Positions 38,501 through 48,487 of a stretch of 64,000 bases of DNA are shown in pieces. This stretch comes from Morella rubra (Eukaryota; Streptophyta; Magnoliopsida; Fagales; Myricaceae), in assembly GCA_003952965.2 (NCBI GenBank), contig RXIC02000419.1:47071-111070 (forward strand). Direction: 5' to 3'. A program made the position numbers and the translations under genes. The first letter of the stretch is position 1, and the number at the start of each line of letters is the position of its first letter. The notes under the pieces were generated by a model. It saw only the letters and a program-made list of their open reading frames with translations. It was not told the DNA's origin and searched no databases.

Positions 38501-39781
38501 TTTGAGGTCCCCTTGATTTATTTATGCTTTGGTTACCATGACTTTTGCTTTCATTCAAAATTTGGCATTTTAATTGATGCAGAGAACTTCTAAAGGCATA
38601 CTCTGAGTGTGAAAATAGTGCTGATATCATTTCAACTCAAAATGCTTGGCTTTCACAACAAAGGCAGGCTCCAAAGGTTCTCCCAGAAGTGGAAGGTATA
38701 TTAGCAGCTGTTAAAATAACAGAAAAAGATGTCTCCCATATATTTGGATGCCATATTCGAGGTCCCTTATTAGTTGATCTAGATGTTATTATCTAGCTTT
38801 CCCACCATATGGTCTAAGTCAGCTTATATGGTGGAACATGCTTCCCATCAAATAGGTTGTGGAAACTGCTGTTGACACACCTGCACATCCCATGAGGCAA
38901 TCTATTTCTTAATTTTACTCAATCCAGTGACTCTTTTCCCCTATTAGTTGATTCCTTTCCCTATTAGTTTCTCAGGTAATCACTCCTCTTTCAATTTGTG
39001 AACTGGGTAACTTTCCACTACCAAGCTTAGTTTTTGCTGGTATTCCTGTGATTTGTCTAACACCTGTACGCTTGATCTGCCTGCTTCATTTCTTTTTTTG
39101 GGATAGTACCTACACATTGTCATGAGCGACACCTACTCCAAACATCCTCTTCCAGAATCAAGATGTAACCGTTGTCAATTTTGGAACTCTGCTTTCTTCA
39201 TTCTTTTGTGTTTCAGTGGTTCATCCGTGCTTTTAGCCGTACTCTTTGCGATATAATATGTTCAGATGAAGTATACTCCATGTGACCTTCCATCTTATGT
39301 GTGTTTCCAATCATAGCTGATATAATCTCATTCACAATCATGAGATTCACCTTTTCTGCCTCCCAACTTTTCTCCGATACTCTTAGCACCATAACATTTG
39401 CTTATGATCAAGGCAATAATCTATGCACTCCTTGCATATTCTTCTCATTTTTGAATTATTTCTGTGATAACTGTTTCATCCTGTTTATTCCAGAAGACCA
39501 GGTTATTGCACTGATAATCCTTTCCATAAGCATGAACGAATCCCAATCCATTTGTACTCATGAAATGAAGAAAATCAATTTGTGAGATTGTCATTTAAAG
39601 CAGTAGATACAAAAGCGTATGCTGATATTAAAAATTTGTCTTGCTCATGGCTGCTCCAGGAGCAGAAAAGGATCTCTCAGTGGTGATGAGGACTCTTTGT
39701 GATTCTGAAGATGGGCTTCCACCACTGGAAAAGAATATGAATCATCTGAACTTGCAGGAAAGTGATGAAGAAAGTGAGTAG
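32533..39781 (+). CDS. TSR3: TSR3: 18S rRNA aminocarboxypropyltransferase
   Basis: TSR3 transfers the aminocarboxypropyl group of S-adenosylmethionine to a hypermodified pseudouridine of 18S rRNA late in small-subunit maturation. Exons: 32533-about 32615, 32729-32757, 32913-32959, 33479-33544 or 33548, 34494-34534, 35229-35365, 36212-36302, 37141-37212, 38583-38695, 39660-39781. The product is about 266 residues. Signatures are [13 protein letters not shown] (basic start), [59 protein letters not shown] and [11 protein letters not shown]. The tail is acidic (ESDEESE). The end of exon 1 is uncertain; 32615 is the donor that keeps frame best. At exon 4/5 the only GT donor (after 33548) leaves one extra base or four whichever nearby AG is used, so the conserved LLKELRV join would be frameshifted. 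The gene is either damaged here or spliced at an unusual site. Confidence 0.88.
37788..38420 (-). mobile_element. 5'-truncated LINE fragment with zf-RVT domain
   Basis: It lies antisense in TSR3 intron 37213-38582. On the minus strand it encodes the zinc-binding region that follows reverse transcriptase in plant L1-type LINEs: [31 protein letters not shown] and then [20 protein letters not shown]. The two pieces are in different frames, joined near 38160, so the copy is dead by at least one frameshift. The 3' end is at the left, where the minus strand reads TTACTTATCAAAATG then an A run, typical of LINE tails. Reverse transcriptase and endonuclease are absent. Confidence 0.85.
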
Positions 39782-40148
39782 ACAGAGTTCTACTATATTT
39801 AAAGTGACAAGGTTACGCATCGAATGGGAGCATCGACTTGTGGCCATTATGAGGTGCTGCTATTTACAAATCCTCGATTACACAAATCTCCTAAAAAGAT
39901 GCCTACCTGAAGCGATGTACCAACTAATGTATTTAACTTGCGTTTTTGCTTTATTATGTGTTTAGTCGAAGTTATCATGCTGTCCCAAAGAAAAGAACAA
40001 GTGATTTATTTCCAGTTTTTAAGTTATTTGCTTTGTGCATTTCAGCGTAGGTCAGTTTTCGTGTTTAATCATTCCATTGCCCTTATTTTTTCGAATACTG
40101 GTAAAAGATAGTCCTTTCCAGCTCTGAGGAATGAAGCAACACTGTATC
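39782..40148. other. TSR3 3' flank
   Basis: Probably the TSR3 3' untranslated region and terminator. No gene was seen up to the U6-like sequence. Confidence 0.4.
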
Positions 40149-40222
40149 TTCGATACAGAGAAGATTGACATGGCCCTGCCAAGGATGACACGCACAAAAT
40201 CAAGAAATCATCCGAAGTTTTT
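40115..40222 (+). pseudogene. U6 snRNA-like sequence, probable pseudogene
   Basis: From 40150 to about 40220 the plus strand closely follows plant U6: CGATACAGAGAAGATT (with the ACAGAGA box), CATGGCCCTGC, AAGGATGACACGCACAAA and a final T run. The 5' stem-loop region (40115-40149) is only weakly similar. The AGC triad region reads ATTGACATGG instead of the usual ATTAGCATGG, and the 3' part reads CAAGAAATCATCC instead of CGAGAAATGGTCC. I see no clear upstream U-snRNA promoter element (USE). It is probably a processed copy rather than a working gene. Confidence 0.75.
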
Positions 40223-42834
40223 ACTTACCAGAAGAAAAAAAAATAGTTAATCAGCGCCTTTGGCAGACCCTATTTCCTATTATTGCTCTTGTTGATAATT
40301 TTCCTGCAATTAACTTATCTAAATCTGTCACCTGTGTATAACATGATAAAGGTTGCAAAATACATTTATACATTCTGTCTTCCAAGTCATAGCTTTACTT
40401 GTATTTGTTTCAGCTTTCAATTAGAAAATAGTTGGCCTTGAATTTGATCTTCTAATAATGTGCAAAAGAAGCTCATCAAAACAAAAAGATTGGCAAAATG
40501 CAGTCTCCTAAGTTTTCACTTATTAATTTGAGCAAATAATTAGGGTCGAGGTAGGAGAAAATTAAACCCCAGACAACACTTAAAAAACTATACCAATAAC
40601 TCAGATCCAGATACTCTCTACTTTCCCAAAATGGAAGGTATTGCGTCCAACTTGGTCACTGACAGGGCCTGGGCTAGACGTGTGCAAGCTCGGCGTAATG
40701 GGCTAGGCTGTCAGACAAGTTCCACGTGGGCTTTTTGATTGCTTCCTTAACTCCGCCAAAAAGGCACAAAAAAAATATGAGGGTAAAAAAGGAAAAAACG
40801 TGTATTCTCCTGTGGCCCACTCTTGTCATCCAATTAGTTCGTTATTTGTCGTATTTATATTGTTTTGAGCTCTATTGGCTATTGCCATCCAATTAGACTC
40901 CATGGATTCGGTTCTTCAGGCCTGCATGAGCCGAACACGTGAGAACAATTCACTTCCGCGTGCAACGAGAAAGGGTATTTTCGGAATCTTGGTCACATAA
41001 AAATAAGTATTTTTAGCCCCCCCTACTTCTAGTCGTCCCCCTCTTATTTCCCCTCGATAACTAACACTCAACCTCGAAGCGAAAAGAAATTAAAAACCCT
41101 AGAACCGCAAAAGAAATCCCAAAAACAACGACGGCATTTTTTTGTTTTTGTTTTCGCTTCTGCAATTCGTTTTTGCTTTTCTGTTTTCAATTCGTTTCCG
41201 CGTTTTCTCTCTTTTAGATATATCCTTCTCTTTTTGTTGTCGTTTTTTGCTTTCAGGAAACAGAAACTAACCCAGACCCAGTGGAGGCGGAGTTCTGTAG
41301 TCTAGAAATTAGCGAGATTCACCGTATCTTTTGTGTCGGTGCGTTGTATTGGTTTACTGCTTGGCCTTGCTCTAATGTGTGGGTTTTGTGTTGTGAAATT
41401 AGGGTTTCACATACTTGCCGAAGTTTAGGCCTTTTGAGTGTTTCCACCCGCGAATCCACTACTCCTGTGAGTAATCCCAGTTATTTCATCAATGGCTATC
41501 TCTTTTCGTTTTTGGTTCTTAATCTTCGTGTTCGATGTTGGAGCGAATGATGCATGGATAAATTAGGGTTTTTTTTTTTCTCTTTATACCTCTGGCTTTG
41601 TGGTCGGTACTATTTTTGTTTTAATATCTTGCAAATAGTTCCGTTGATGGATTATCCCGGGCTTTTTGGTGCTTTTTGTGCAGCTGGTTTGATTTTTTGC
41701 ATGTGGCGGCAATAATTGAATAATTTGGGGATTTTGTTTTGTGAAGGTTACTAATTGTTGAGACTTTTGGTTCATTGCGTAGGAGATGTTTCTTGCAAAG
41801 GATTTGTGGAAATTGTTTCATTCATGGTTTTCTTATGTTCCCATGTCTGAACCTGGGTAAAACATCGTAAGACTTATTGAAGAAATTTAGTTGCCGCCTA
41901 GTGCTTTTTTATGTCTTCTTTTTTTTGGGGGAAAAAAGAAAAGGGGGGGGGGGGGGAAGGGCCGAGCTTAGTGCTGGTACTTTTAACGGAGAATGGGTAT
42001 GATGTCCTTTTGTTGAAATTTTGGGTCTGGCATTGGCTTGTTGTTCTGCCTAATGGCTATTTTCCTGTACCGGAGTTTTTTTCCAACAGAAAATGGGCAT
42101 GATGGCTTTGCTTTTGTTGAAAGTTTGGTTCTGGCATTGGCCTTTTGTTGTGCCTGATGGTTATTTTCCTGTACCTGAGTTATTTTTCGTTATTGACGTG
42201 TATTTAACTGTAGAGTGGTGTTATGTGTCTGGTTACCTAGTTTTTTTTTTTTTTTTTAATTTGGTTTCTCATACATGCATGTGTACTTTGCTATTAGGCT
42301 AATTTGTTTAAACTCATATTTTGGCAGAAATGATATGAATCAAAATTTCCCTTTGAAAGAATTTTAAAGTATCTTACGGACTAGAACCCAATTTATATAT
42401 TACAAAACCTGATAGCTTCTAAGATGAACTCACATGGAAGCTTATCAATTTGGCGTGTATATTGTAGGATCTGTAGGCTGAGATACTGGAAAGTAGCTGT
42501 AAGTGAGCCTTTATCCAAATTCCGTGAAGGATTTCTGCTATATTATTCTCCTTTGCCTCTACATGTTAGTAGGTAGCTTGGGCAGTTGTCTATCCTCTTT
42601 GCTGCTCCTTTTGAGTTTGGTTCCAGGTTGCAATGTTTTTGTGACATAAATCAACATTTTTCTCTCAATTGTGTCTTTAGGTCACCATTCCTTGTTTGGT
42701 GCTGGGTGTAAACTCTCTCTTGTTTTATGTGTTGCTAAAGTTGTTTTTGGTTGTGTTATTCTTAGGTGGCTGATTGTGTATCAATTCTAATGTTTTTATT
42801 GGGGTTGTGAAGGGGGGAGCTTTAGTTGGAAAAG
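40223..42834. other. ACINUS upstream region and leader, with a 100-bp tandem duplication
   Basis: From about 41040 the sequence becomes pyrimidine-rich and looks like a plant promoter and 5' leader, probably with at least one leader intron before 42835. At about 41990-42190 a unit of about 100 bp beginning GAATGGGTATGATG occurs twice in diverged tandem copies. A G run lies at 41943-41956. No other gene is seen. Confidence 0.5.
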
Positions 42835-45800
42835 ATGTCGTCGCCGTATCCAATTCTTGGCAATCGACCAATTGATCAATGGAAGGTTACGGAGCTGAAA
42901 GAGGAACTTAAGAGAAGGAAATTGACGACCAAGGGGTTGAAAGATGATTTGATCAGACGTCTGGATGAATCTCTTCGTATTGAAATGGAGAATGCTAGAA
43001 AGGAATCGAATAATGGTTTTGATTGTGAACCGGTAGTTGGGGCAGGACCACAACCAGTAGTTGGGGCAGGACCGCAACCCATATTTGGAGCAGGACCCCA
43101 ACCCGTAGCTGGAGTGATACCCCAACCCGTGCTGGAGTGATACCCCAACCCGTAGTTGGAGTGATACCCCAACCCGTAGCTGGAGAGATACCCCAACCTG
43201 AAGTTGGAGCAGGCCCCCAATTTGCTGTTGGACAAAAAGATGCACATACTGTGCCGGTTGCTGCAGACACAGCTAAAGATATTGCAGATTGTAGTCATAA
43301 CAAGAACGAGAATCCAGATAATGTTATGGTTCAAGTTGATATTAATGATAGTGTGGCTGCTGTGGATCAAGAGAAAGTTGAGGAAGGTAGCTTACTTGGT
43401 GGTACTGACAGGGTGGAGGAGCAGCTGGTTGTTCATACCACTACTGTCGAAACCGTCACCGAAGTTACTGAAACTGAAGTTACTGAAACTGTGGTATCTG
43501 AAGTATCATTGAGTGGGTATGAGTTGGAGAGTATTGAAACTGAAAGGGGGAATGAAAATTCAAATCGTCAGCTGGATAATGAGGATTTAAAGCCCCAGAT
43601 GGATAATGAGAATTCACAGCTCCAGCTTGAGAATGAGGGTTCAAAGCCCCAGCTTGAGAATGAGGGTTCAAAGCCCCAGCTTGAGAATCAGGGTTTGAAG
43701 CCTCCACCTGAGGGTGTCATGCTCGACCGTTCTACTCCGGACTACCAGGTATCTGAGGTCAGCCCTATTTTAGGGTCTCAAGTAAAATGTGATTCTATTT
43801 CTACTGATTCTGTATCAATTAATGAAAAGCTTGAACTAAAGGATAATATAATTACTGATAATGTCAAATTAGAACTAGATGTTGTTAAGCCTGAGATGGT
43901 GGAACCATCATCCAGCAATGTTGTACCGGTTGGTGGCGAATCACATCCGCTGGATGTTGAAGAGCCATATGAGAAGAAGGCATCTGATGAAGGGAAAGAT
44001 GACAAAAATGCTACGGATGCAGACATAAGCAAGAAAATTGATAGTACAGATATAGGGTACTCTGAAAAGTTAAATTTAGATCGGAGTTCTGGTGATGATT
44101 CCATGGAAGAGGATGTGATGGAGAGTAAGCAAATTGATTGGAAGTATAATTCTGAAGAAGTTGAAAAACATAGTGGGAAAGGTGGAGTACCTTTTGTGAA
44201 GGAGGAAACTCATATTGCTGTTCTTGGGGATGCTTTATCTGCTGAAGAAAAGGATGTCCATGTTGAGAATGAGAATCGTCCAGCTCCACCTGCTGAGAAA
44301 AGAAAACTTAGTGGTAAGAGTTGGATGCCAAGGGTCTTCTGTAATCCATTTCATGCTTTTGTTAACGTACCTATTGTGTGCAAGTTTTACAGCCAAGATG
44401 TAATCTTTGTTTCTTTGCTTTCTGTATATTGTGGTCTCTTTGTTTTCGCTTCTTTTGTAAAACATGTGCAATCTCTGTTTTGTGGTATATGAACCGAACT
44501 CTGAACCTTCCTTCCAAGTGGGTTAGGTCTTCATGGTTGAAGCAGCCAGCAGTTAAGACAATCACAAAACATTTTTGTAATTTGGAGAAAAATTTCCGAT
44601 AATTAGGTGAGGGACAGAAAACATAGGAAACTCCCGGATGTATGATGTCAAGATGTTGAGCCTTCAATACAGAGCTGTTTAAGATCTTCAGTAGATGATA
44701 GGTGTGGAAAAACAGGCATTTGAATTAGCTTCCACCCGGCCATTGCAAAATGTTTGCTGTGATAATTTTGAGGAAAGAGTTTCTGAAGCTAAACTCTTGA
44801 AAAGTGAATTGACATAAACCTATGAAGAGGCCTCAACTCTATGGAAACTTTAACTTCATATTAGTAAAGCACTTTGGAAGTGTCATGCCACTTTGCCTGG
44901 CTTTCCACACCCTTTTTATGTTGCTACTGCTTTGGTAACCTTTTGGGCTATCGGTGATGAGTTTTCTTTGTCTATCTTGCTTTGTTGTTTAGCCTGAAAA
45001 AGTGTGTTTCCTTGATATATGATTTCAGATTGAATTGACTGTTGAATTCTCGATCTATTTATACATTCAATTAAATTTTCTTGTGGCCATTGTTTTATTA
45101 TGAGGTTTGTATACAGATCAAGCAGTAAGTAATGAGCCAATCAAGAGGCAACGCAGGTGGAATTCTGAAGGCCTGAAAGTTCCAGAGCCTCAGAGCACGA
45201 CCTCTACACCTTCCACCACACCCAAGGACACCTTCCAGTTTACTGGTTTGAAGCGCAATTTATCTAGATCAGACTCTACAAATAGTGACAGTACGCCCAA
45301 GGAACGTGTTGGTGAGTTATTGCTTGCTTCTGATTTTGGAATTTTTTAATGATAGTTGATTAATATCTAAGTAGTCTTCCTTTTATTTATGGACAGTTCC
45401 ACCACCGCAAAAGGCTCCAACTAATTCTCTCAGAATTGATCGATTCCTGCGTCCCTTTACCTTGAAAGCAGTGCAAGAACTTCTGGGCAAAACTGGAAGT
45501 GTCACTAGTTTCTGGATGGACCACATCAAGACCCATTGCTATGTTACTGTAAGTCTATCCTTCCTCTCTGCAGTATACTTGAGCAGGCGGTCACAATAGC
45601 ACACAAGAGCACTTGTCCAAATCTTGTTGGGGTAGTGAGCCACAATGATGGGATAGCCTTTCCCTACTCAAAAAGCCTCCCCTGTATTATCTTTCGAATT
45701 GGGAGAGGTGCTTTTAGGCTACAGAGAGCTATGCTTTTGGTGGTCAATATAGACATTCTATGTAATGTAAATCTGGGACTGCGCACTCCAAAAGAAAACT

Positions 45801-46357
45801 GTTTTCAGGTCCATCTTGTTTTTTTGGGCATGATGCACCTTGTATCAATCTATTAATTCTAACCCAACTGTCTGGTAACTTTCACGATGCAGTACTCATC
45901 AGTGGAAGAAGCAATAGAGACAAGGAATGCTGTGTATAACTTGCAATGGCCTCCAAATGGTGGGCGCCTGCTTGCGGCTGAGTTTGTTGATTCTCTGGAA
46001 GTGAAAATGCGGGTTGAGTCTCCTCAGACTCCAGCTGTGCCTGCCAGTACTGGTCCTATTGTTCCTCCGGCCCCACCCACCCCACAGCCCCAGCCCTCAC
46101 CCCGTCAACACAGGCAGCAGCTTCCACCTCCACCTCCTCTCCCACCTCCGCCACCTTTGGCTAACCCACCTCAGTCAAGAGAGCGGGTTCATCTTCCGCC
46201 CCCACCTCCGCTTCCAGAGAAAGTTGACCCACCCATCGTCACTTTGGATGATCTGTTTCGAAAAACCAAAGCAACGCCTCGGATCTACTATTTACCATTG
46301 TCAGAAGAGCAAGTGGCAGCAAAACTTGCATCGCATGGAAAAAACACCAAGCAGTAG
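42835..46357 (+). CDS. ACINUS: ACINUS-like SAP-domain splicing/exon-junction factor, with one-base slip in exon 1
   Basis: ACINUS binds RNPS1 and SAP18 (the ASAP complex) and acts in splicing. Coding exons: 42835-44313, 45117-45311, 45397-45548, 45893-46357. The SAP domain is at residues about 11-45 (WKVTELKEELKRRKLTTKG). A long acidic, repeat-bearing middle follows. Next come KRQRRWN, an RRM-like fold (LRIDRFLRPFTLKAVQELLG ... EAIETRNAVYNLQWP), a proline-rich stretch and the C-terminal RNPS1-SAP18 binding motif (VTLDDLFRKTKATPRIYYLP). Residues about 65 onward are 8-residue repeats (VVGAGPQP) from a 24-bp minisatellite at about 43033-43200. One unit, 43128-43150, has 23 bases (GTGCTGGAGTG where neighbours have GTAGCTGGAGTG). 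This shifts the frame and gives a stop at 43138-43140. Frame and exon phase are right again if a single base is counted as missing, so the lesion is exactly one base. Confidence 0.85.
43033..43200 (+). repeat. 24-bp coding minisatellite in ACINUS
   Basis: Seven units of GTAGTTGGGGCAGGACCACA plus ACCA or close variants, coding for VVGAGPQP or VAGVIPQP. One unit is a base short. A second internal repeat family, about 24 bp coding for LENEGSKPQ, lies at about 43600-43695. Confidence 0.85.
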
Positions 46358-47081
46358 GGGACCAGGCTATAACTTTTCCCTAGCTGCTGAATGGATTTTG
46401 TTATGGGTTGGTCAGGAAGTTAGGTAACGGTAAGAAAGTATCATGTGAATGCATCTTTGCAGGTCTGCAGGTGTTGCTTGTAGGAAGGAACTGTTCCAGC
46501 CAAGCAGAAGGATCCAGTTCGTAGATGGGTTTGGGTGTTTGCGAGGATTGCTTTGGGTTGAGACTCAGTTTCGGGTAGTGTTAGAATACTTCAAATTTAG
46601 AGCTCTCTTTGCGTGGACTTATTTGCCTTCCGTGGCATCTTGTTTACCTGTTGAACCAGAGTTCCTATTCTGTAAACTGGAATCGTTAGTAGAATTTCGA
46701 TTGGATTATGTTTTGTTTATAAACTTTCAGATATGGTCTGAGGTTGAGGATCTCAAATCTCGATGCTGATTGGTGATCCCATGTTTCGTCTGTTCAAAGT
46801 GCTCTTCTTGTTTTCTTCATTCTCCTTGTGTATACTGTTTTTGCGTTTGGAATTTCCGGTTACGTGTAGGTGATGGACAATCTTGGCCTCGGAGCTTACC
46901 AAAAGAGCTATTATCATTACAATTTTTTTTTTTTACTATTTTTTTTTACTCACTTTTTTACTGACTTTTATCATTTTTTTTCTTCACTTATTTATTAATT
47001 ATTAAAATTTTATTAAAATTTTGTTCTCAAATGCTATGTAAATATTCTCAATAAAAGAAAAGCATAGAGGGTTGTACCATT

Positions 47082-47300
47082 TCTCTACTTTAATACGTGG
47101 ATATTCGAGTAAAATTTTATAATTTAGAGAGAAATAATAAAAATTGTTTATTTTCTATCTGCAATCTTTGTGTTCAAAGAAAAGGATCATCTCTACTTTA
47201 ATACGTGGATATTCGAGTAAAATTTTATAATTTAGAGAGAAATAATAAAAACTTTGTTTATTTTCTATCTGCAATTTTTGTGTTCAAAGAAAAGGATCAT
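47082..47300. repeat. Two-copy direct tandem repeat, unit about 109 bp
   Basis: The unit begins TCTCTACTTTAATACGTGG and ends near TTCAAAGAAAAGGATCA. The copies at 47082-47189 and 47190-47300 are nearly identical, which points to a recent duplication. Confidence 0.9.
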
Positions 47301-47365
47301 CAAATACGCACCTCAAAGATATGGGCTCATTTTTTATATTTCTTTATTTTTGGATGATTTCGGTA

Positions 47366-47568
47366 GTGTTCGGATGTAAAAATTTTGAGGTGATGAAAAT
47401 TTTAAGGTATTAGAGTTAGTGAAAAAGGTTAAGAAAAAGATTATTAAAATTAATTTTTTATATTTATTTGGAATAAAAATAATGATTTAATGGAGAGAGA
47501 TAGAATTTTAGAGAGTTATTTTATTAAAGTGAAAGTTTTAGAGAGTAAAAATATTAGACAGTGAACAC
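47366..47568. mobile_element. AT-rich MITE, another copy of the AAAATTTT family
   Basis: It starts GTGTTCGGATGTAAAAATTT and ends with AAATATTAGACAGTGAACAC, partly its reverse complement. The interior shares GTTAGTGAAAAAGG and GATTTAATGGAGAGAG with the copies near 16.7 and 21.0 kb. Confidence 0.6.
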
Positions 47569-48487
47569 TTCGAAAAGAATAAAAAAAAGAAAAGATTAAA
47601 CCAGTTGCATATTTGGATGTTCACTTTTTTTCAATAAATCAACCGATTAGTCCTTATTTTCTTAAATTTCTCGATTCAAATAGGTGGCTTTTTTGTCTCT
47701 GTTTTTTTTTTTTTAAATATATAATTATTCTTTATTTTCTTATATTCATCGATCCAGGCCAGTTGGTGTTTTTGTTTTTCTCCTTTTTTAAAATTTTTTT
47801 AATTAATGTAGGTGACGATTAGAGCACATTGTACATTTAGACAACTCTCTCTCTTCTCCTATGGTTTTGCGCCAAATGGACCGATATTAGACCCAGAGCT
47901 AACACACCTCTCTTTCTCTCTCGCTTTCTGGCCCTCTTCCTCTGCAACTCTCTGCAATCTCCTCTCTCAATACCTCTCATTTTCTTACAAAACGTTTCTC
48001 TCGTTTCTTCTCTGCAAAAAAGGGAACTTTTTTAGGGTTTCACAAATCCAATAACAGGTCTTATTTACAGCGGACAATTCATTCCCAATCCTTTTGGCCT
48101 CTCTGTCACCGTGTAGCTCCCTTGATTTGCTCAAACGCTGTTGTTCCATTCTGTCCTCTTTCTCCAGCGCTGGTTTTCGTCCTCCAGGCTCCAGCACATG
48201 ACTTTTCATCAATTAGTCGTCCAGTTCTCCTCGCTCAAGAAAGTGTTTATTGAAAGGCCTCCTTTTTATCCAATTGAAGCTTGTTTTCGGTGGCGCCGCA
48301 GAATTTAGGCTTTAAAGCTTTGAACTTTTACAAGCGTGCTTGAATTTAAGTGTCGGACGCTTGAGATTTTGAATTTCAGGTTTGCTGTTCGAGTGCTTCG
48401 GAGGATCTGTCCGATTGAAGTGCTTTAGGTTTTTTCTAAAACTACTGTATCAGTGGGAGGTGCAAGAGAAGCGGTGGTTGAGGTGGG

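Larger units (their letters stand above)
46358..48487. other. Intergenic region between ACINUS and the CID gene
   Basis: The first 500 bases or so are probably the ACINUS 3' untranslated region. AT-rich DNA with a tandem duplication and a MITE follows (listed separately). From about 47840 a pyrimidine-rich stretch looks like the CID promoter and 5' leader, with a probable leader intron. Confidence 0.45.

Noticed and set aside
42796-43370. Several long minus-strand frames over the ACINUS repeat
   Set aside because: They are shadows produced by the 24-bp minisatellite, which stays open in most frames.
43137-44492. The 451-codon frame as a separate gene
   Set aside because: It is the continuation of the ACINUS exon after the one-base slip. 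Its last part (after 44313) reads into the intron, and exon phase fits only one continuous exon.
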